Source of the DNA: Desulfobacteraceae bacterium
GTDB taxonomy: Bacteria > Desulfobacterota > Desulfobacteria > Desulfobacterales > DAOWNP01
DNA length: 10,297 nt
Assembly (NCBI GenBank): GCA_030642545.1
Contig: DAOWNP010000058.1
Span: 1-10,297 of the forward strand
Direction of reading: 5' to 3'
The notes beneath the pieces are model-generated. The model did not search any database, was not told the DNA's origin, and worked only from the letters and a program-made list of their open reading frames with translations. Every line of letters begins with the position of its first letter. The stretch's first letter is position 1. A program made the position numbers and the translations under genes. Of the stretch, positions 1-6,533 are shown one piece after another.

Positions 1-329
1 ACAGCAAGAAGAATATTAAATACAGGACCTGCTGCTACAATACAAAACCGTTTATACAAAGATTTGTGAGTAAAAGAGAAAGGAATATCAGATGGTTCAA
101 GCTCTTCATCAGGTTCTTCTCCTACCATTTTTACATAACCACCCAATGGAATAGCTGACACCCTGTAATCCGTGAGCCCTATTGTTTTCCCAAAAATTTT
201 CGGCCCAAATCCCAGTGAAAATTTTAAAACGCCAACTCCAAAAAAACGGGCAACTATAAAATGGCCTAATTCATGAACAAAAATCAAAACACCAAGAACA
301 ATAATAAATGCAAAAAAATTTGTTGTCAT
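1..329 (-). CDS. rseP: RseP-type site-2 intramembrane zinc metalloprotease (M50), N-terminal part
   Basis: The first 109 codons are visible; the gene runs off the left edge. Seen: a hydrophobic first segment (residues about 5-18) running into the zinc-binding HExxH motif as HELGH at residues 19-23. It is followed by the family-typical stretch FSLGFGPK and the PLGGYVKM motif, then AAGPVFNILLA, the conserved start of the next membrane segment. Known for the family: an inner-membrane protease that cuts membrane-bound anti-sigma factors and signal-peptide remnants; the PDZ domain and the second metal-binding motif lie further on and are outside this window. The ATG at 327-329 is chosen because it starts right before the first membrane segment, as in homologues; only a poor GGGA-like ribosome site precedes it. 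It lies 77 bp downstream of dxr, in the common cdsA-dxr-rseP order. Identity is confident; whether it acts on a RseA-like partner is unknown. Confidence 0.95.
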   Translation of the reverse strand, partial: MTTNFFAFIIVLGVLIFVHELGHFIVARFFGVGVLKFSLGFGPKIFGKTIGLTDYRVSAIPLGGYVKMVGEEPDEELEPSDIPFSFTHKSLYKRFCIVAAGPVFNILLA

Positions 330-406
330 TTTTTCCCGATTTTTTTTTTTATGATATTAATAAATAAAGATACAAATAAAAATTTATTTTAATGAAAATA
401 TATAGA

Positions 407-1570
407 TTATTTTTCTAATGATTCAATAATTTTCTCTGCCTGTTTCCTACCCTCAGAATCTGCTTCTATTATATCTTCCAAGCAGGGATTACTTATAATT
501 TTATGTTTATTCATTGTTAATTCATTTACAACAGGAATATCTGTAAATGCCAGTTTATTATTTAAAAAAGCAGAAACAGATGCTTCATTTGCTGCATTTA
601 AAACAGCCGGCATTGATCCACCTAAATCACATGCCTTATAAGCCAGAGCAAGGCATTTAAACTTATTATGATCAGGTTTTTTAAAATTTAAAGATCCCAG
701 TTCAGCAAAATCAGGTACAGGCTGATTTAATGCCAGCCTGTCAGGATATGACATAGCATAGGCAATAGCTGTTTTCATATCAGGTATACCAAGCTGAGCT
801 ATAACAGCACCATCTTTATATGCAACCATAGAGTGAACAATGCTTTCAGGATGAACAACAACTTCTATAAAATCCTGATGTACATCAAAAAGATGTTTTG
901 CCTCTATTACCTCAAGTCCCTTATTCATCATAGTTGCTGAATCTATACTTATTTTTTTACCCATTTCCCATGTTGGATGAGCTAATGCATCTTCAGGTTT
1001 TATATTTAAAAACTCATCAACAGGTAAATCAAAAAATGGTCCTCCTGATGCTGTAAGCAAAATCTTTGAAATTTCACTAAAATTATGACCTGATATACAC
1101 TGAAAAATAGCACTATGTTCACTATCCACAGGGAAAATATCAACTCCGTTTTCTTTAACAAGATCCATTACTATAGATCCTGCCATGACCAAAGTTTCCT
1201 TGTTTGCAAGTGCAATATTTTTTTTTGCTTTAATTGCCTCTACAGTGGGAACAAGACCTGCGCTACCAACCATTGCAGAGACAACCATATCTGTTTTATC
1301 ACATGTAGCAGCCTCAATATAACCGGATTGCCCCCACATAATTTTGGTTTTACTGTTCCTGCCAATAAGTTTTTTTAAAGCATCTGCATAATTTTCATTA
1401 AAAACAACAGCTATCTCAGGACAAAACTTCTTGATCTGCTCAGAAAAAAGATCAATATTTGATCTTGCTGTCATACAAACAACAGAAAACATCTCAGGAA
1501 ACATCTCAACTATTTTTAATGTATTACTGCCAATAGACCCTGTTGCCCCAAGAATAGATAAATGTTTCAT
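407..1570 (-). CDS. dxr: 1-deoxy-D-xylulose 5-phosphate reductoisomerase (DXP reductoisomerase)
   Basis: Second step of the MEP (non-mevalonate) isoprenoid pathway in the cytosol: NADPH-dependent conversion of DXP to 2-C-methyl-D-erythritol 4-phosphate. The 387-residue product has normal family length. Seen: the NADPH-binding GATGSIG at residues 8-14, ALANKETLVMAG at 120-131, metal and substrate residues in VDSEH at 148-152, SGGPF at 175-179, the HPTWEMGKKISIDSATMMNK region at 198-217 with E220 and E223 after it, and HPESIVHS at 240-247. The frame stays open upstream to 1627, but those 19 residues would overlap the end of cdsA and precede the usual start, so I use the ATG at 1568-1570. That ATG lies one base after the cdsA stop (TAA-G-ATG), implying translational coupling; the nearest AAGG is about 15 nt upstream and weak. 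It supplies precursors for the undecaprenyl chain made by UppS, encoded two genes upstream. Confidence 0.97.
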   Translation of the reverse strand: MKHLSILGATGSIGSNTLKIVEMFPEMFSVVCMTARSNIDLFSEQIKKFCPEIAVVFNENYADALKKLIGRNSKTKIMWGQSGYIEAATCDKTDMVVSAMVGSAGLVPTVEAIKAKKNIALANKETLVMAGSIVMDLVKENGVDIFPVDSEHSAIFQCISGHNFSEISKILLTASGGPFFDLPVDEFLNIKPEDALAHPTWEMGKKISIDSATMMNKGLEVIEAKHLFDVHQDFIEVVVHPESIVHSMVAYKDGAVIAQLGIPDMKTAIAYAMSYPDRLALNQPVPDFAELGSLNFKKPDHNKFKCLALAYKACDLGGSMPAVLNAANEASVSAFLNNKLAFTDIPVVNELTMNKHKIISNPCLEDIIEADSEGRKQAEKIIESLEK

Positions 1571-1571
1571 C

Positions 1572-2381
1572 TTAAAGTATATATTCCTTAAAAATATAAA
1601 TAACCGGTACTGCAAAAATAAGAGCATCTATTCTATCTAATATACCGCCATGCCCCGGAAGAATTGTGCCTGAATCTTTAATGTTAGCAACTCTTTTCAA
1701 TACGGACTCAAAAAGGTCTCCAGCTTGCCCTAAAGCTCCTGATAAAACTGACATAATAAGCAAATTTATTAAATTATAATCTGAGAAAAAAAACCGGTAA
1801 AAAACAAGTGTAATAATTATATTGGAAATAATTCCACCTGCAGCACCTGCAACCGTTTTTCCTGGACTTATCCATGGGCAAAGTTTTTTTTCTCCAAAAA
1901 ATCTGCCTCCGTAAAAAGCCCCTGTATCTCCTGAGAAAATCAATGCCATAAGAAAACAGATCCATACAACTCCATCAGAACTATTTCTAATAAGAACAAA
2001 AAAACCAAAAAGCACAGGTATATAAAAAACACCCTGTATCTGTTTTAGCAAAAGATCAGACACTCTATGATTATGTTTGAACAAAAACAGAGAATAAATT
2101 CCTGCTGTTATAAAATTTGTATACAGGATTATTATAACTGCATCAAACTTTTTAAAATAAAATGCAAGTATAATCAAAAAACCTGTAATAAAACTCAAAA
2201 AAGGTATAAATCCAAAAACCTTAAAGTCTGTGTTTGATAAAACAATTTTATAATACTCTGATAATGATACCATGCAAATAAAGCAGATAAAAACTGCAAA
2301 TAAAAAAGCCCCGCCTTTTAAAATAAGAAAAATAAGCAAAGGAAGGGCAACAAGACTTGTAATCCATCTTTTAAGATGCAT
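1572..2381 (-). CDS. cdsA: CDP-diglyceride synthase (phosphatidate cytidylyltransferase)
   Basis: Integral membrane enzyme making CDP-diacylglycerol from phosphatidate and CTP, the branch point of bacterial phospholipid synthesis. The 269-residue product is mostly hydrophobic, with about eight likely membrane segments. Near the C-terminus it carries the full CDS signature: S226-VLKR, K235-D236, then LPGHGGILDRID ending at D252. SGDTGAFYGGRFFG (150-163) and SPGKTVAG (172-179) are also family-typical. I start at the ATG at 2379-2381 because MHLKRWITSLVALPLL matches the usual N-terminus (a basic residue or two, then the first membrane segment). The frame stays open to a GTG at 2475-2477, which would add 32 residues, of which about the first 24 are encoded by the palindromic repeat at 2405-2585. 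I regard that extension as probably accidental. The only SD-like AAGG is about 14 nt before the ATG. Unlike its operon neighbours, cdsA is separated from uppS by 252 bp, mostly repeat. Confidence 0.95.
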   Translation of the reverse strand: MHLKRWITSLVALPLLIFLILKGGAFLFAVFICFICMVSLSEYYKIVLSNTDFKVFGFIPFLSFITGFLIILAFYFKKFDAVIIILYTNFITAGIYSLFLFKHNHRVSDLLLKQIQGVFYIPVLFGFFVLIRNSSDGVVWICFLMALIFSGDTGAFYGGRFFGEKKLCPWISPGKTVAGAAGGIISNIIITLVFYRFFFSDYNLINLLIMSVLSGALGQAGDLFESVLKRVANIKDSGTILPGHGGILDRIDALIFAVPVIYIFKEYIL

Positions 2382-2404
2382 ATTAACTTTAAATACCTTA
2401 CATA

Positions 2405-2585
2405 GGAACGTGGACAAAACAATTTCTGCAATTATACATAATAGATTCCAAGTCATCTTTGCCCGATCTAAAATCACAAAAACATCAAAAGAGCCAGCTA
2501 TTCCATCTGTTTTTGAGTTTTTTGATCAAACAAATCTAACCCCAATCTATGTGCCTATTTGTAGAAGTTATTTCATCCACGTTCC
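2405..2585. repeat. 181-bp long imperfect palindrome (MITE/REP-like hairpin element), copy 1
   Basis: The outer ends are a perfect 10-bp inverted repeat, GGAACGTGGA (2405-2414) and TCCACGTTCC (2576-2585). Pairing continues inward along the whole element. Hand alignment of 2405-2484 with the reverse complement of 2508-2585 gives about 57 matches in 80 columns with two small gaps, including 20 of the first 25. The inner end of the stem is CAAAAACA (2477-2484) against TGTTTTTG (2508-2515), leaving a 23-nt loop. The right arm also holds a perfect 10-bp palindrome, TTTGATCAAA, at 2521-2530. ATA borders both ends (2402-2404 and 2586-2588), a possible but weak target duplication. There is no coding capacity for a transposase. 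It fills most of the uppS-cdsA gap and would fold into a long hairpin in the operon mRNA. A near-identical partial copy is at 10199-10297. I do not recognise a named family. Confidence 0.9.
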
Positions 2586-2633
2586 ATATTTATTTTAAAG
2601 AGCCAGAAAATGAAAAAAAATCAGATCCACTTT

Positions 2634-3383
2634 TTAATCTGTTACACGGCCATATCTACGTTCACGTTGTTGATAATTTTTTAATATATCAGCATACTCT
2701 TTCTCACCAAAATCAGGCCACAGTGTATCTGTGATAAAAAACTCGGAATATGCAATTTGCCATAAAAGGAAATTACTTATACGCATTTCCCCGCTGGTTC
2801 TTATCAATAGATCAGGATCAGGAATACCTTTTGTATACAAATGTTCAGCTATATAATCAGAGGATATGGCATCAGGATCAATTTCACCATTTTTAACTTT
2901 ATTAGAAATAGTTTGAACCATAGTTGTAATCTCCTCCCGTGCACCATAGCTGAGAGCAAGATTAAGCTGCATCCCTGTATTATTTTTAGTAGCTTCCGCT
3001 GTTTTTTCTGCAATATTTGCTACATCGTCCGGCAGACGTTTAAGCTGTCCTATAATATAGAGTCTTATATTTTTTTCCTGCATTAAAGATAATTCAGATT
3101 TTAAAAATTTTTTTAAAATCAACATCAAAGCCTGAATCTCTTTTTTAGGTCGCTGCCAGTTTTCCGTAGAAAAAGCAAAAAGAGTTAAGTAAGAAATACC
3201 AAATTCCCTGCTGACTTTAACAATATCTCTTACAACCTGAGTTCCTTTTTCATGACCACGAACCCTGTTTAATATTCTTTTCTTCGCCCACCTTCCATTT
3301 CCATCCATGATAATTGCTACATGCACAGGAAGTTTATCTTTATCAAGACCAAATTTTTCCAGGTAGGATTTATTAAAATTCAA
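2634..3383 (-). CDS. uppS: Isoprenyl transferase / undecaprenyl diphosphate synthase
   Basis: Cytosolic cis-prenyltransferase that adds isopentenyl units to farnesyl diphosphate to build the C55 lipid carrier for peptidoglycan and surface polysaccharides. The 249-residue product has standard length. Seen: HVAIIMDGNGRWAKKR at 21-36 with the catalytic Asp at 27, the substrate-gripping FSTENW at 71-76, NLALSYGAREE around 141-151, and the diphosphate-binding and dimer region DPDLLIRTSGE at 189-199 followed by NFLLWQIAYSEF and WP at 222-223. The start is TTG (3381-3383), supported by a strong AAGGAG four bases upstream. It overlaps the frr stop by 11 nt, so translation is probably coupled. The order frr-uppS-cdsA-dxr-rseP is widely conserved in Proteobacteria and relatives. 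The usual immediate link to cdsA is broken here by the 181-bp palindromic element downstream. Confidence 0.97.
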   Translation of the reverse strand: MNFNKSYLEKFGLDKDKLPVHVAIIMDGNGRWAKKRILNRVRGHEKGTQVVRDIVKVSREFGISYLTLFAFSTENWQRPKKEIQALMLILKKFLKSELSLMQEKNIRLYIIGQLKRLPDDVANIAEKTAEATKNNTGMQLNLALSYGAREEITTMVQTISNKVKNGEIDPDAISSDYIAEHLYTKGIPDPDLLIRTSGEMRISNFLLWQIAYSEFFITDTLWPDFGEKEYADILKNYQQRERRYGRVTD

Positions 3384-3930
3384 GAATCTCCTTCTCTTTT
3401 ATTTTATATTGCTGTTCTATTTTCCCAATAAATTTATCTGTTATTTTCTGTACTTTATCTTGAGCCCCAAACATCTCATCTTCTGAAATATCACCATCTT
3501 TTTTCAAACTCTTTAAGTTATCAACAGAATCTCTTCTGATATTTCTTACAGCTACTTTATACTTCTCCATAAGTTTTTGTGCAATTTTAACAATCTCTTT
3601 TCTTCTCTCCTGAGTTAACGGAGGGACAGATATTCTGATAAGCTTGCCATCGTTTGAAGGAGTAAGACCAAGATTTGCTTTTAATATTGCTTTTTCAATC
3701 TCTTTAATCAGAGTTGCATCCCATGGCTGAACATTTATTAACCTGCTCTCAGGAATTGAGACTGACGACATCTGATTTAGAGGTGTAGGAGTACCATAAT
3801 AATCAACTTTTACTCCATCTAATAAAGATAATGAAGCCCGCCCTGTTCTAACTCTTTTCAGTTCATTATCAAAAGAGGCTAACGATTTTTCCATCCTGCT
3901 TTCTGTTTCATCATATATGGCATTTATCAT
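3373..3930 (-). CDS. frr: Ribosome recycling factor
   Basis: Cytosolic factor that, with EF-G, splits post-termination ribosomes so they can start again. The 185-residue length is exactly typical. Seen: RTGRAS at residues 28-33, YYGTPTPLNQMSSVSIPE at 44-61 (the hinge and start of domain II), VPPLTQERRKE at 102-112 and RNIRRD at 129-134 of the three-helix bundle, and a Lys/Glu-rich C-terminal helix. The ATG (3928-3930) has an AGGAG six bases upstream. It lies 87 bp after pyrH and overlaps uppS by 11 nt. The 87-bp spacer is very A+T-rich with no clear terminator, so co-transcription with pyrH is likely. RF1 and PrmC, acting in the same termination cycle, are encoded a few kilobases upstream. 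Confidence 0.97.
   Translation of the reverse strand: MINAIYDETESRMEKSLASFDNELKRVRTGRASLSLLDGVKVDYYGTPTPLNQMSSVSIPESRLINVQPWDATLIKEIEKAILKANLGLTPSNDGKLIRISVPPLTQERRKEIVKIAQKLMEKYKVAVRNIRRDSVDNLKSLKKDGDISEDEMFGAQDKVQKITDKFIGKIEQQYKIKEKEILEF
3388..3393 (-). promoter_or_regulatory. Ribosome binding site of uppS (supports TTG start)
   Basis: AAGGAG on the minus strand, four bases before the TTG at 3381-3383 and inside the 3' end of frr. It decides the uppS start: the TTG gives the expected N-terminus, with the catalytic Asp at residue 27, and no ATG lies closer in frame. Confidence 0.7.
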
Positions 3931-4017
3931 GAATATCTCCTGATTATCTTAAAATATTACAACATTTCTCTATTTATAAAAATAAAAAAAATGAATATAT
4001 AAAAAAAAATATTCTTT

Positions 4018-4743
4018 TTACTTTATACCAAATATTCTGGTACCAATTCTTTCACCACAAATTACCTTTTTAATATTCCCAGAATCACTAATACTAAAAA
4101 CATTAATTGGAAGGTTATTATCCATAGCAAGAGATATGGCTGTCATATCCATTATATGAAGCTGACGTTCAATTACCTGCTGATAAGCTATCTCTTCAAT
4201 AAAGCATGCGTCTTTATTAATCTCAGGATCAGAATCATACACACCATTAACTTTGGTAGCTTTAAGTAATATATCAGCATGAATCTCCTGAGCTCTCAGA
4301 ACTGCTGCTGTATCAGTGGTAAAATAAGGATTTCCAGAACCTGCTCCAAAAATAACAACCCTGCCCTTCTCAAGATGTCTTACAGCTCTCCTTAATATAT
4401 AAGGTTCTGCAACTTCATGCATATTTATAGCTGTTTGAACTCTGGTATGAACACCTTTTTTCTCAAGTGCATCCTGGAGTGCCAGACTATTTATAACTGT
4501 AGCAAGCATTCCCATATGATCCGCTGAAACTCTGTCCATACCATAGGAACTTGCAGCAACTCCTCTAAAAATATTCCCGCCTCCAACAACAACAGCAAGC
4601 TCAATAGCTCCATCCTCAACAACTGACATTATTTCATCTGCTACATAGCCTATTACTTCAGGACTAATCCCAAAGCTCTGATTACCCATCAGAGCTTCAC
4701 CACTTAATTTTAATAAAACCCTTTTATACTTATATAATTTCAA
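4018..4743 (-). CDS. pyrH: UMP kinase
   Basis: Bacterial UMP kinase of the amino-acid kinase fold; phosphorylates UMP to UDP in the cytosol for pyrimidine nucleotide supply, usually under GTP/UTP allosteric control. The 241-residue product matches the usual 235-245. Seen: KRVLLKLSGEAL at 7-18 (phosphate-binding lysine), VVGGGNIFRG at 52-61, ADHMGMLAT at 74-82, GAGSGNPYFTTDTAA at 133-147 (UMP site) and KATKVNGVYDSDP at 161-173 (ATP site). The start is taken as TTG (4741-4743); it gives a family-length N-terminus and no in-frame ATG precedes the core. The nearest SD is an AGGAG (4756-4760) 12 nt upstream, inside the last codons of tsf, which is longer spacing than normal. Only seven bases separate it from the tsf stop. 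The order rpsB-tsf-pyrH-frr is one of the most conserved bacterial gene strings. Confidence 0.96.
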   Translation of the reverse strand: MKLYKYKRVLLKLSGEALMGNQSFGISPEVIGYVADEIMSVVEDGAIELAVVVGGGNIFRGVAASSYGMDRVSADHMGMLATVINSLALQDALEKKGVHTRVQTAINMHEVAEPYILRRAVRHLEKGRVVIFGAGSGNPYFTTDTAAVLRAQEIHADILLKATKVNGVYDSDPEINKDACFIEEIAYQQVIERQLHIMDMTAISLAMDNNLPINVFSISDSGNIKKVICGERIGTRIFGIK

Positions 4744-4750
4744 AGGCTTT

Positions 4751-5347
4751 TTATTCTCCTAATTGAAATCGTGCAAATTTACTAATCTTAATATTTTCTC
4801 CTATCTTTCCGATTGTATCTGACAAATAATCAGATATAGTGATAGAAGGATCTTTAACATAAGCCTGATTCAGAAGGCAATTCTCTTTAAAAAATTTTTT
4901 CAATTTACCTTCAGCAATTTTATCTAACATTTTTTCAGGTTTGCCTAATTCCTCTGCCTGCCCCCTGTAAATCTCTTTTTCCTTTTCAACAATTTCAGCA
5001 GGAACATCTTCAGGAACCAAAGCAACAGGATTTGCAGCTGCTATATGCATTGCAATGTCTTTAGCAAATTGTACAAAATCGTCATTTTTTGCAACAAAAT
5101 CAGATTCACAACTAACTTTCACAAGAACACCTATTTTACCTCCCATGTGGATATAAGACTGTACAACGCCCTCACTGGTTTCCCTGCCTGCTCTTTTTTG
5201 GGCAGTAGCCATACCTTTTTTTCTCAAATACTCTACAGCCTTTGTAATATCACCATCACAATCAGCCAAAGCAGCCTTACAATCCATAATACCAACTCCG
5301 GTTTTTTCACGAAGCTGTTTTACCATCTGTGCACTAATTGCCGGCAT
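4751..5347 (-). CDS. tsf: Elongation factor Ts (short form)
   Basis: Guanine nucleotide exchange factor for EF-Tu in the cytosol. The 198-residue product is the short EF-Ts form: N-terminal UBA-like domain (about 1-50, with LREKTGVGIMDCKAAL), then one core subdomain and the C-terminal segment, against about 283 residues in E. coli. The EF-Tu-contacting motif reads SDFVAKN at 82-88 (TDFVARN-like). The frame is open to 5410, but that stretch lies inside rpsB; two adjacent ATGs (5348-5350 and 5345-5347) follow an AGGAG. I choose the second because spacing is then seven bases and the protein begins MPAISAQMVKQLREKTG, close to homologues. The gene overlaps the rpsB 3' end by 14 nt. It also contains, in its last codons, the only SD-like site for pyrH. 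Confidence 0.97.
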   Translation of the reverse strand: MPAISAQMVKQLREKTGVGIMDCKAALADCDGDITKAVEYLRKKGMATAQKRAGRETSEGVVQSYIHMGGKIGVLVKVSCESDFVAKNDDFVQFAKDIAMHIAAANPVALVPEDVPAEIVEKEKEIYRGQAEELGKPEKMLDKIAEGKLKKFFKENCLLNQAYVKDPSITISDYLSDTIGKIGENIKISKFARFQLGE

Positions 5348-6257
5348 CATTATTCTCCTGTACTTTATCGTTATTCTCCTGATTATCCATAGGCTTCTCG
5401 CTCTCCTCAACCGTTGGCGCTGCTGTTTTTCTGATTATTTCAACAACAGGACCATCTGAACCATCAGATATAATTTCACGTCCCTCAACGCTGACACTTT
5501 CGTCTGATTCTTTATTTTTTCCAGATGCTTCAAAAGTCTCTTCTTTATCTGTTTCAGCCTGCTGCTTTTCTTCTAATACTTCACGCCCCTTTATGCATGC
5601 TTCAGATATTTTAGCTGTAATCAGGCGAATAGAACGTATAGCGTCATCATTACCGGGAATAATATGATCCACTACTCCAGGATCACAATTGGTATCCACA
5701 ATAGCAATTATCGGGATATTAAGCCTGCGTCCTTCTCTTATAGCAATAGCTTCATTCTTGGGATCAACGATAAACATAGCCCCGGGAAGACCATTCATGT
5801 TTTTTATTCCACCCAAAGTATTATCAAGTTTCACCCTTGCCTTACCCATTTTTAATCTCTCTTTTTTAGGAAAAAGATTAATTGTCCCGTCATTTTCTAT
5901 TTTGTTTAAATAGTTTAATCGGTCAATACTTTTTTTTATGGTTTGAAAATTGGTGAGCATTCCTCCAAGCCATCTGTTATGGACATAAAACATTTCAGCC
6001 CGATTTGCCTCTTCATAAACTATCTCTCGTGCCTGTTTTTTTGTTCCGACAAATAAAACAGATTTACCACTTGCCACAGTATCCACAACAAAATCATAGA
6101 TAGGTCTGAACATCTTTACAGTTTTTTGCAAATCAATAATATAAATACCATTTCTTGCTCCAAAAATATAAGGCTTCATTTTTGGATTCCACCGTTTTGT
6201 CTGATGCCCAAAATGAACTCCAGCCTCAAGAAGCTCCCTCATTGTTAAATAAACCAT
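5334..6257 (-). CDS. rpsB: 30S ribosomal protein S2 with long acidic C-terminal tail
   Basis: Small-subunit protein bound at the back of the 30S head-body junction. Seen: MRELLEAGVHFGHQTKRWNP at residues 6-25, LFVGTKKQA at 68-76, NRWLGGMLTNF at 94-104, LPGAMFIVDP at 157-166, the ordered core ending near residue 228. Length is 307, against about 240-260 in most bacteria. The extra approximately 80 residues (229-307) are rich in Glu, Asp, Asn, Gln and Ser, have no recognisable fold, and end DNQENNDKVQENNDAGN. The ATG at 6255-6257 has an AAAGGAG eight bases upstream; the second Met at residue 6 is less likely because it lacks its own SD. The gene's 3' end overlaps tsf by 14 nt. It is probably first in a new transcript, after the 276-bp A+T-rich gap following prmC; S2 autoregulation is known in some bacteria, but I see no specific leader structure here. 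Confidence 0.97.
   Translation of the reverse strand: MVYLTMRELLEAGVHFGHQTKRWNPKMKPYIFGARNGIYIIDLQKTVKMFRPIYDFVVDTVASGKSVLFVGTKKQAREIVYEEANRAEMFYVHNRWLGGMLTNFQTIKKSIDRLNYLNKIENDGTINLFPKKERLKMGKARVKLDNTLGGIKNMNGLPGAMFIVDPKNEAIAIREGRRLNIPIIAIVDTNCDPGVVDHIIPGNDDAIRSIRLITAKISEACIKGREVLEEKQQAETDKEETFEASGKNKESDESVSVEGREIISDGSDGPVVEIIRKTAAPTVEESEKPMDNQENNDKVQENNDAGN
5355..5359 (-). promoter_or_regulatory. Ribosome binding site of tsf (decides between tandem ATGs)
   Basis: AGGAG on the minus strand, inside the last codons of rpsB. It is seven bases from the ATG ending at 5347 and only four from the ATG ending at 5350, favouring the inner start. It rules out the longer open frame back to 5410. Confidence 0.65.
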
Positions 6258-6367
6258 ACTCTTTCTCCTTTAAATGTGGTTTTGCCTTCGCTTTTATCTC
6301 TTCCTGAAGCAGACTTTTTTTTATTTATTACAAATTAAAACAAACTCTTATATTTTTATTTTGTAAA

Positions 6368-6486
6368 TTTTTTTTTTAAAAAAAAAAAGCACCACAGCTT
6401 CAGATCAAAAAGCGTGTGTAATAAAACTTAATTATTTATATTTTTACATTTTTGTACATTTTTGATTTTTGTACTACCAGTTTTTT
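6368..6486. other. A-tract rich block upstream of rpsB (possible curved DNA)
   Basis: A palindromic T10-A11 block sits at 6368-6388. Further upstream, T5 runs occur at 6441-6445, 6449-6453, 6459-6463 and 6466-6470, then T6 at 6481-6486, with spacings of roughly 7-10 and then 15 bases. The core reads as repeats of ACATTTTTGT-like units. Such tracts can bend DNA and could act as an upstream activating region for a ribosomal-protein promoter. I could not find a convincing -35/-10 pair, so a promoter is not called. Confidence 0.35.
6378..6401 (-). terminator. Possible weak intrinsic terminator after prmC
   Basis: On the minus strand GAAGC (6401-6397), a six-base loop TGTGGT and GCTTT form a five-pair stem with one G-U, followed by a run of T to 6378. 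It lies about 130 bases after the prmC stop and 120 bases before rpsB, the right place to end the rho-prmC transcript. The stem is short and only two pairs are G-C, so the call is tentative. Confidence 0.35.
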
Positions 6487-6533
6487 AGATTAAATTCAAA
6501 CTCTTTTATTAATATTTATTTTTTATCCACATA

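Noticed and set aside
1571..1627. Longer Dxr start
   Set aside because: It adds 19 residues overlapping the end of cdsA, ahead of the NADPH-binding motif that normally lies within the first 15 residues.
1115..1640. Plus-strand open frames opposite dxr
   Set aside because: They mirror the codons of a clearly real gene, give Cys/Phe-rich unstructured translations and lack start signals; the same applies to plus-strand frames opposite uppS, tsf, rpsB, prmC and rho.
2402..2588. ATA flanking both ends of copy 1 as a target-site duplication
   Set aside because: Three A/T bases are too few to be meaningful in this composition, and the left flank of copy 2 is TAA; more copies are needed.
2272..2598. 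Plus-strand open frame of 108 codons covering the cdsA N-terminus and the palindromic element
   Set aside because: Antisense to cdsA with no family resemblance and no ribosome site. Its C-terminal half is simply the repeat read on the other strand.
3993..4014. Inverted repeat GAATAT ... ATATTC in the pyrH-frr spacer as a terminator
   Set aside because: Only six pairs, one of them G-C, with an A-run (T-run on the coding strand) in the loop rather than after the stem; expected by chance in such A+T-rich DNA.
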